DNA of 64,000 nt from assembly GCA_951640195.1 (NCBI GenBank), contig OX621170.1, positions 744,001-808,000 of the forward strand. Reading direction: 5' to 3'. This stretch comes from Porpolomopsis calyptriformis. Its lineage: Eukaryota > Basidiomycota > Agaricomycetes > Agaricales > Hygrophoraceae. Under the pieces are notes generated by a model that made no database searches, was not told where the DNA came from, and was given only the letters and a program-made list of their open reading frames with translations. A program made the position numbers and the translations under genes. This document shows positions 59,080-64,000 of the stretch, piece after piece. The first letter of the stretch is position 1. Each line of letters opens with the position of its first letter.

Positions 59080-60749
59080 TTCATCCACCCCTTGCATCCT
59101 GTTCCAGCCTATTGATATCTTCCTGAACGAAATTGAGAAGACATTTTGCAGTACCCTTCTTCATTCCAGGGCATACGTCACACAATTCAGAGTTGACGAG
59201 ACCGTTTAAATCATTGAGACGAAGAAAATTTTCTTCCCTCAATGGTTGGGCCCATTGTTCATAATGTTGAGCATCTCAGCCGCGGGTTGGATGTTGATCG
59301 AGAGCTGTGAGCCATTCTGGAATGGTGGGGTAATTGATATTGGATACGTCGGAACCATCATCAGAGCTGCGTGACCGGATGGAAGGTACTGCAGGCAACA
59401 TACCAGGGTCATGGAGATACATGGGCATTCGTTGCAGGGGTAAGGTACGACTCTGCATGAGCATATTCTGTGCCAGCATGAATCCGAGCATCCATTGATT
59501 TCCACCATCAGGATAAACCGGTGGAATGGAAGCCGGAGGTGGAATCATCATGCCTGGAGGGACGATAGTGGCTGGGGGTGGGACAACAGCTGCAGAGGGG
59601 GCAAGATGGGATGTGGCTGGCTGCTCAACATCCAAGGGGGCCTTTGACCATGAGGGATCTGCAAAATTGAGTTTTTGTGGAGGTTGGTCAACCTGCGCAA
59701 GATTTTGGGACTAATGTACACGATATTAGCAAGAGAAAAAAAATATTGACTGGACACTCACGCATAGATGTGCCCAAATGGCGTAATCCTCCATGGTTGG
59801 ATTGACGTGCTGGCCATTCATGACAACCACGCATACGCGTTCATGGGCATTACAGTAATTGGCTTGCTTGATCTTCTCAATGATCTTGTATTGTTTCTCC
59901 TCTTCGCAGTCTATTGGAGCAGGGGCTGCAGGGGCAGACTTAGTTTTATTAGATCCCTATCCACAGCAATAGATATCAATTCATTTGTGAAATAAATGAA
60001 TAATTAAGGCATACCTTGGCCTCGGCTTCAACTTTCGACAACTCATAGAGCTGGATCATCCATGGTTTGACTACACCCTTTCCACCCTTCTTGGCCTTTT
60101 ACTCAGCCTCGTAATCTCGGATCTCTTTGACAAGCATTTGGAAGTCGTCAGGGCCATCGAGAATTTTCTTCACAGGTTTTGACCAACTGGTTGAGCACCA
60201 CGATGGTGTATAGCATAATTTCGGGATGGAAATATGGGAGCATCCCATTACCCCAGCAATCTTGACAACAACCTGGGGCCATGGGATGTTTGAGGGGATA
60301 CTGATGGAACGTGTTACGGGACCAAGCGGGACGAGAAACTCGATGTCGATAGCCTTGCCTTGAGCTGTAATGAGGGTGGGGGGAGGGGTGATCTCTATGG
60401 TATCCTCTGTCTCAATAAGTAAGCAATAAAATGTGTAAAGAAATGGAATGACAATACCATTCTCATAAGTAACTGAGAGCGGGTCATCATCATCTTCATC
60501 CTCTTCCTCCTCCGCAACATTAGACAATGCAGCACTATCTTGGAATCTCTGAGTGGATGGTATACCACCCATCATAACCAATGCATCAACTGCGTCTTGC
60601 TTGATGGCCTGGACCGCACCCCGATATGCAGGTCGTGGTCTTGGCCTTTTGGTCTTGACCTTGGGTTGTACTTCTTCCGGTTCAGCGGACAAGCGAGCTG
60701 CACAGGCAGCTGATGTATCCCGCTTCGCAGATGCCTTGGGCTGACCCAT
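59080..60749 (-). pseudogene. uncharacterised gene with acidic tract and SAM-like C-terminus
   Basis: Start ATG 60749 (MGQPKASAKRDTSAACAARL). A basic stretch (KVKTKRPRPRPAYRG), an acidic run (EEEEDEDDDD, about 60490), a GT-AG intron near 60410-60460, then FLVPLGPVTRSISIPSNIPW and KILDGPDDFQMLVKEIRDYE (60110-60340). Later exons: KQYKIIEKIKQANYCNAHER (about 59860), a Pro/Met-rich part (59400-59635) and PTIPEWLTALDQHPTRG ... LRLNDL ... KGTAKCLLNFVQEDI (59090-59330), which looks like a SAM-type helical bundle. A stop interrupts after DYEAE and another after HPTRG. I recognise the pattern as a basidiomycete family without known function. It belongs to the cargo of the TIR element. Confidence 0.55.
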
Positions 60750-60774
60750 TTGAGTTGAGGAAATGGGTTTTCGC

Positions 60775-61540
60775 TTATATAATTCCCCAAATGCAAAAAC
60801 AATAATATTTACATTTTATATTCATTTCTAAGCTGATGCAATTATCCAGAGGATTCACTATAAGTGCGGCAAACGTGAGTGTCACAATTTCAAGTTCTGT
60901 GGTTGGCAACCCTTCGACACCGCGAGTGATACACTGAAGTATGAACCAACTTGTTTGGAGTAGCACCACAGCTTTCGACAGTATGTCGCCTTTGCTTTTA
61001 TCTTTGATTTCCTCCTCGGTGATTTCGATCTCGTGGCTTTCTAGATAGGGACCTAGCTCCTCCGGTTTGAGTGTGTGAACAGGTTGGTCACCGTCGTAGA
61101 GCACGAAACCACCCATGATAGCAAAAAATCCATGGGTTCATGTCCAACACGTTGTCACTGCTGTCAACAATGGAAACTTGACTGGAGGACAAAAAAGATA
61201 CACCTTGGTATTGCTTTGCGTATCCACTGGCAGCCAACCACTGCTGCATGGCCAGTGTGACAATAAGTTCTGGTGCAATTACCGCAAGTGCCATGACACT
61301 AATACGACACTTCGTTCTGGTAAAAAATGAATCATTTGGGCCAGGGATGTTCATATGGAGTGTGACCCAAGTGAGCGCTAACACTGTCGTCAAACAGCTC
61401 TGGATGATGTTCCAAACGGCATGACTTTGCTTGGGATCATTGCAGTGGTCAGCGGAGGAATGCGTGTCAATGAATTGAGTGACAGGGAGAGGTTGGGCAT
61501 ATTGGGTGAAGATGAAGAGAGCAATGAGAAAGGCGAACAT
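60775..61540 (-). pseudogene. fungal membrane protein gene of unknown function
   Basis: Start ATG 61540 with a hydrophobic, signal-like N-terminus (MFAFLIALFIFTQYAQPLP), then IIQSCLTTVLALTWVTLHMN, NIPGPNDSFF and a second hydrophobic segment ISVMALAVIAPELIVTLAMQ. After a probable intron near 61150-61195: THGFFAIMGGFVLYDGD, ITEEEIKDKSKGDILSKAVV, LLQTSWFILQCITRGVEGLP and TELEIVTLTFAAL. The segment order fits a multi-copy agaricomycete membrane protein family. A TGA (about 61133) stands in place of a codon before THGFF, so this copy is probably broken. It lies inside the TIR element next to the right inverted repeat. Confidence 0.65.
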
Positions 61541-61655
61541 GGCAACTTGAGGCTATACTGTGGATGTGTGCATTATATAGATTCAGGACCCTGTGAATCC
61601 ATTGGAAAATGAACTAAAGGAGGGAAATCTTCGATGAGATATAGATATCTATAGT

Positions 61656-62155
61656 ATGAAATAAATCACGCACTGAGTATTGCATTTCATGGGTTATTGG
61701 GTAACCGTGATGAGGGCCAATAAATTGGCCAAGTTTTGACTGACCCAAGCTGCAGATTCAGCGGCTACAATCACAAAGTGATTGAGCGCGCGTCAGATGG
61801 GGGGATGTTGCGTGCAAGTTTTCAGCTCTGTCAGAAAGTAAATCCTGTCAGTCAGCATCATAGAATAAGTAAATGCACGAAAGATTTACTCACTTTTGAG
61901 GGATTTGAACAGCGCATTCATGAGTTATAAGGAACTTCCGATGTGTTCACCTTGGAATTTTCAAAAAAGATCTAAGGCAAAAAATGAATATATTCTCTGT
62001 CAGAACTGTAGCCTGTCTGAATGCAATCAAAGCGCACCCGGAATGGAGTGATTTGGATCATCCGTTCATGAGTTATAACGGTTGTAAGTTTGAGGGCGAA
62101 TTACACATATTTGTGCCCAAATAGGCAACCGCCATAATATGTGCAAACAGCAATA
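61656..62155. repeat. right 500-bp terminal inverted repeat
   Basis: Reverse counterpart of 55268-55767 and of the same length. Ends ...CAGCAATA before ACT. Confidence 0.9.
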
Positions 62156-62835
62156 ACTACGACCATCACTGGTACACGTTCGACAAGGACAGCGACTTTG
62201 ACGACAAGAAGAATCAACTTGAAGATTGGCTGGAGGCGTACTAAGTTGGGCGCCAACTTTTGATGGTTATACTGGACCAGGATGAATCCGACGTCACCAC
62301 CCCCACTATCCCCGAAGACCCCATCTCGCACTGCATCCATCGCGTCACCGACCGACTCTATGCTGCCCAGAACGGGTACCGCTCGATGATGGATGCCAAG
62401 TACAAAAGGATCCTTGACCTGGAGGAGAATGCTGTGATGTGTAGGGAGCTGGCTGAAACTTGGTTGCAACGTGCCCGGGAGTTGGATGGTCGTTACCACT
62501 GGTTTGACCCAGATGGACACCTGCTTCAACCCCCAGTTTATGATGGCACGACCTAGGGACCGGATGCTGTTCCCAAATGAACAGTATTCCTTATGCCTCC
62601 CTTCTGGATGTGTGGTTAGAGAAGGTGATATCTACTGGAGAGTTGAGGAAAAGTATACCTAGTGGATAGTCTTTGATCCGACAACTATCCACTCATCCCT
62701 CCTCTTCATCGCTCACCCATCTCATCACCCCTCTACCCACCTCTACCATCCCTTTACACCTCTCCTTGACACCCTTCCTTCGCTTTGAAGGGTCTTCTCA
62801 AAATTCGGGACGAATTTCCTTTTTGTGGAGGTGAA

Positions 62836-63194
62836 TGTTAGAGATATATTTTTTCTTTTTCCTTTGCTCGTCTATCTCTATTTACATCAGACAGTTTACA
62901 TCAATAACCGCTTAGCCACCCAAGCTCCGCTTAGTAATAGAAGGTGACCAAGCCATATCTATATTTAGTCTACCATCACTCTCCTTATCTACATGACTCA
63001 TCCATAGTTGTTACGACTCACACGTAGTCAGCATAACTCATACTTGGCTAGTATATAAAGCTAGCAGTAGATAGACTTAGGATAAGTCTGTTTCTTTCGT
63101 TAACACCCCAATCAGTAGTCTTCCAACCCTTTAAAACCCTACACCCAGAGCCTGAAGTAAAACCTTGCGATCAACCCTAGACTGCTGTCTAACA
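62836..63194 (+). repeat. 3' LTR of chromovirus D
   Basis: 359 bp, nearly identical to 49340-49698. The preceding purine-rich end GTGGAGGTGAA (62825-62835) is the probable plus-strand primer, and the stretch before it (GGGACGAATTTCC) is similar to the one next to the 3' LTR of chromovirus C. Confidence 0.95.
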
Positions 63195-63199
63195 CTTGG

Positions 63200-63551
63200 G
63201 TACAAAAGAATATTCCGATTACCCTAGGTATCTATTATAAAGTATGCAAAGTTATCCAGCAAAAAATCGACGCTGGTGTCTACGAACCCTCCAACTCCTC
63301 CTACTGATCGCAATGGTTCACTGTTCTAGAGAAAGGAGGGAAAGAACTTAGAATCGTTCATAGTCTCGAACTACTCAATCAAGTCACAATTCAACATTTG
63401 GGAGTTATGCCAATTCCTGAACACTTGGCCAAACAGTTCAGCAGTCGATCCTGTGGCACTATGTTCAATCTTTACATTAGATATGACGAATGAGTGATCG
63501 CACCTTCATCTCACAATCTAACCCTGTTCCAAACACCCTATAGGGCCCATC
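63200..63551 (+). pseudogene. pol: RT start of gypsy E
   Basis: It resumes gypsy E after the duplication CTTGG: QQKIDAGVYEPSNSSY, QWFTVLEKGGKELRIVHSLE, LLNQVTIQHLGVMPIPEHLA and FSSRSCGTMFNLYIRYDE, the first RT blocks. TGA stops follow SSY and YDE where Arg is expected. It breaks off at 63551, where the LTR of F begins. Confidence 0.85.
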
Positions 63552-63806
63552 TGTTACATCCCAGTTCCAACAAACTCCAATGAATTCCGATGAACTCTGA
63601 TAACTCTAACAACTCTGAACACTCCATACTTTTCACATGTTTCCTACTTGTGATGTCCTCTATTATCACTATGTCTCAGATATAATTATCTAGCAGGTAT
63701 ATAAGTACTGCATTTTTTCCTGTATCTGTAGACAGAATATTGACTAAGTCCCGTTGTTTATCCATCTCCGATCTCTGAATTCAACTCCAAAACTTCGGAC
63801 CTAACA
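63552..63806 (+). repeat. 5' LTR of LTR element F
   Basis: 255 bp, TGTTACATCCC...CGGACCTAACA, with TATA box TATATAAG at 63698-63705. The stretch AGACAGAATAT (63730-63740) lies about 32 bp further, at the expected transcript start, and is complementary to ATATTCTGTCT at 63809-63819, just after the LTR. The rest of the element is outside the window, so the LTR call rests on its ends and this self-priming pattern. Confidence 0.7.
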
Positions 63807-63841
63807 GTATATTCTGTCTCTAGCTCAGGTTTTTATTCACA

Positions 63842-64000
63842 ATGACACAACGTACTCTTGAACGTTTCATGGGATTTTCAACTAGAGGTCGATTATCTCC
63901 AACCAACTCCAAAACAAGTCCTGTGTCTCCGACTATGCATATATCTGAAAGGCTCCCTACTGCTTTTCATGATCAAGAAAATCCATTACGACCTGTAACT
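63842..64000 (+). CDS. first codons of the gag of element F (cut by window end)
   Basis: ATG 63842 is the first start codon after the primer site. The open frame reads MTQRTLERFMGFSTRGRLSP and on to the window end without a stop. Polar and Ser/Thr-rich as in gag N-termini. The family cannot be given. Confidence 0.5.
   Translation, partial: MTQRTLERFMGFSTRGRLSPTNSKTSPVSPTMHISERLPTAFHDQENPLRPVT

Larger units (their letters stand above)
55268..62155. mobile_element. 6888-bp element with 500-bp terminal inverted repeats and captured genes
   Basis: The inverted repeats (55268-55767, 61656-62155) start TATTGCTGTTTGCACATATT and are about 95% identical by eye. ACT flanks both sides (55265-55267, 62156-62158). 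It carries, left to right, an IS630-like transposase gene (+), and on the - strand a gamma-COP 3' portion, an uncharacterised gene with a SAM-like end, and a membrane protein gene. The 3-bp duplication does not fit the TA preference of IS630/Tc1 transposases, so the transposase inside may not be the one that moved it. Confidence 0.9.
54978..62556 (+). pseudogene. post-pol ORF of chromovirus D, with ARKSTG N-terminus, split by the TIR element
   Basis: From ATG 54978 the frame reads MPRQVLYARKSTGRHPP, then a TGA where Arg is likely, then a Ser run and a basic part (RWFKKPRRRTD), to about 55267, where the 6888-bp element enters. Coding sequence resumes at 62159 (YDHHWYTFDKDSDFDDKKNQ) and 62260-62556, with a coiled-coil-like end (CRELAETWLQRARELDGRYH). 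The two parts are in different frames, so a small indel must exist as well. The layout (ARKSTG near residue 8, coiled coil near the end) parallels the intact ORF of chromovirus C. Confidence 0.65.
49340..63194 (+). mobile_element. chromovirus D, complete Ty3/gypsy element split by a TIR element
   Basis: LTRs of 359 bp at 49340-49698 and 62836-63194 (TGTYAGAG...TCTAACA), flanked by CTTGG (49335-49339, 63195-63199) in the RT-upstream region of gypsy E. Without the 6888-bp nested element the length is about 6964 bp. Gag, protease, RT, RNase H, integrase, chromodomain and a post-pol ORF are present in order. LTRs are nearly identical, so insertion is fairly recent, yet pol has nine stops. LTRs of this family also occur at 18180 and 20281. 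Confidence 0.95.

Noticed and set aside
1..64000. tRNA or rRNA genes
   Set aside because: I saw no cloverleaf with B-box sequence or rRNA-like stretch by reading; a tRNAscan-SE and Infernal run would be decisive.

Overview
The window looks like transposon-rich (heterochromatin-like) nuclear DNA of a basidiomycete fungus, most likely an Agaricomycete. The evidence is the set of element families (Ty3/gypsy chromoviruses, Tc1/mariner DD34E, CACTA-clan transposons of the intron-rich agaricomycete type), short GT-AG introns of about 45-65 bp, and fragments of fungal-like gamma-COP and BRR2 genes. I see no tRNA, rRNA or CRISPR array, and no undisturbed host gene. Species cannot be told from the sequence.

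Layout. 1-234: right end of a Tc1/mariner copy, inserted in gypsy family-1 copy A (237-16399, + strand). A's 3' LTR is split by a CACTA-like element (8107-16282, with TIRs). 16430-18179: remnants of another gypsy element and of a Ty1/copia element. 18180-18425: truncated family-D LTR. 18426-35341: family-1 copy B (- strand), containing a family-D solo LTR (20281-20639), a complete chromovirus C (24657-31343) and a 177-bp MITE-like insert (31582-31758). 36015-40435: decayed Tnp2-like CACTA gene carrying an apparently intact Tc1/mariner element (36447-38053). 41030-42290: two head-to-head pieces of a BRR2-type helicase gene. 42521-44511: two inverted gypsy-E LTRs around a charged, intron-containing ORF. 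44512-63551: gypsy E, broken by a 1710-bp insert (46247-47956), a second MITE copy (48260-48414) and chromovirus D (49340-63194). D is itself split by a 6888-bp element with 500-bp inverted repeats (55268-62155) that carries an IS630-like transposase and host-like gene pieces. 63552-64000: start of a further LTR element, F, inserted in the RT of E.

Gypsy D pol is one frame broken almost only by TGA stops at sites where relatives have arginine (CGA). LTR pairs differ mainly by transitions. This points to decay by C-to-T change at CpG.

The most interesting points are these. (1) C and D have an extra ORF after pol whose N-terminus imitates the histone H3 tail (QTARKSTGG in C, ARKSTG in D), in elements that also have an integrase chromodomain. 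(2) C, D and F show Tf1-like self-priming complementarity that covaries between families. (3) Family 1 has a roughly 760-codon post-pol ORF with its own TATA box. (4) The 6.9-kb inverted-repeat element has picked up the 3' part of a gamma-COP gene. (5) A 1710-bp insert with a 5-bp target duplication carries an intact spliced gene.
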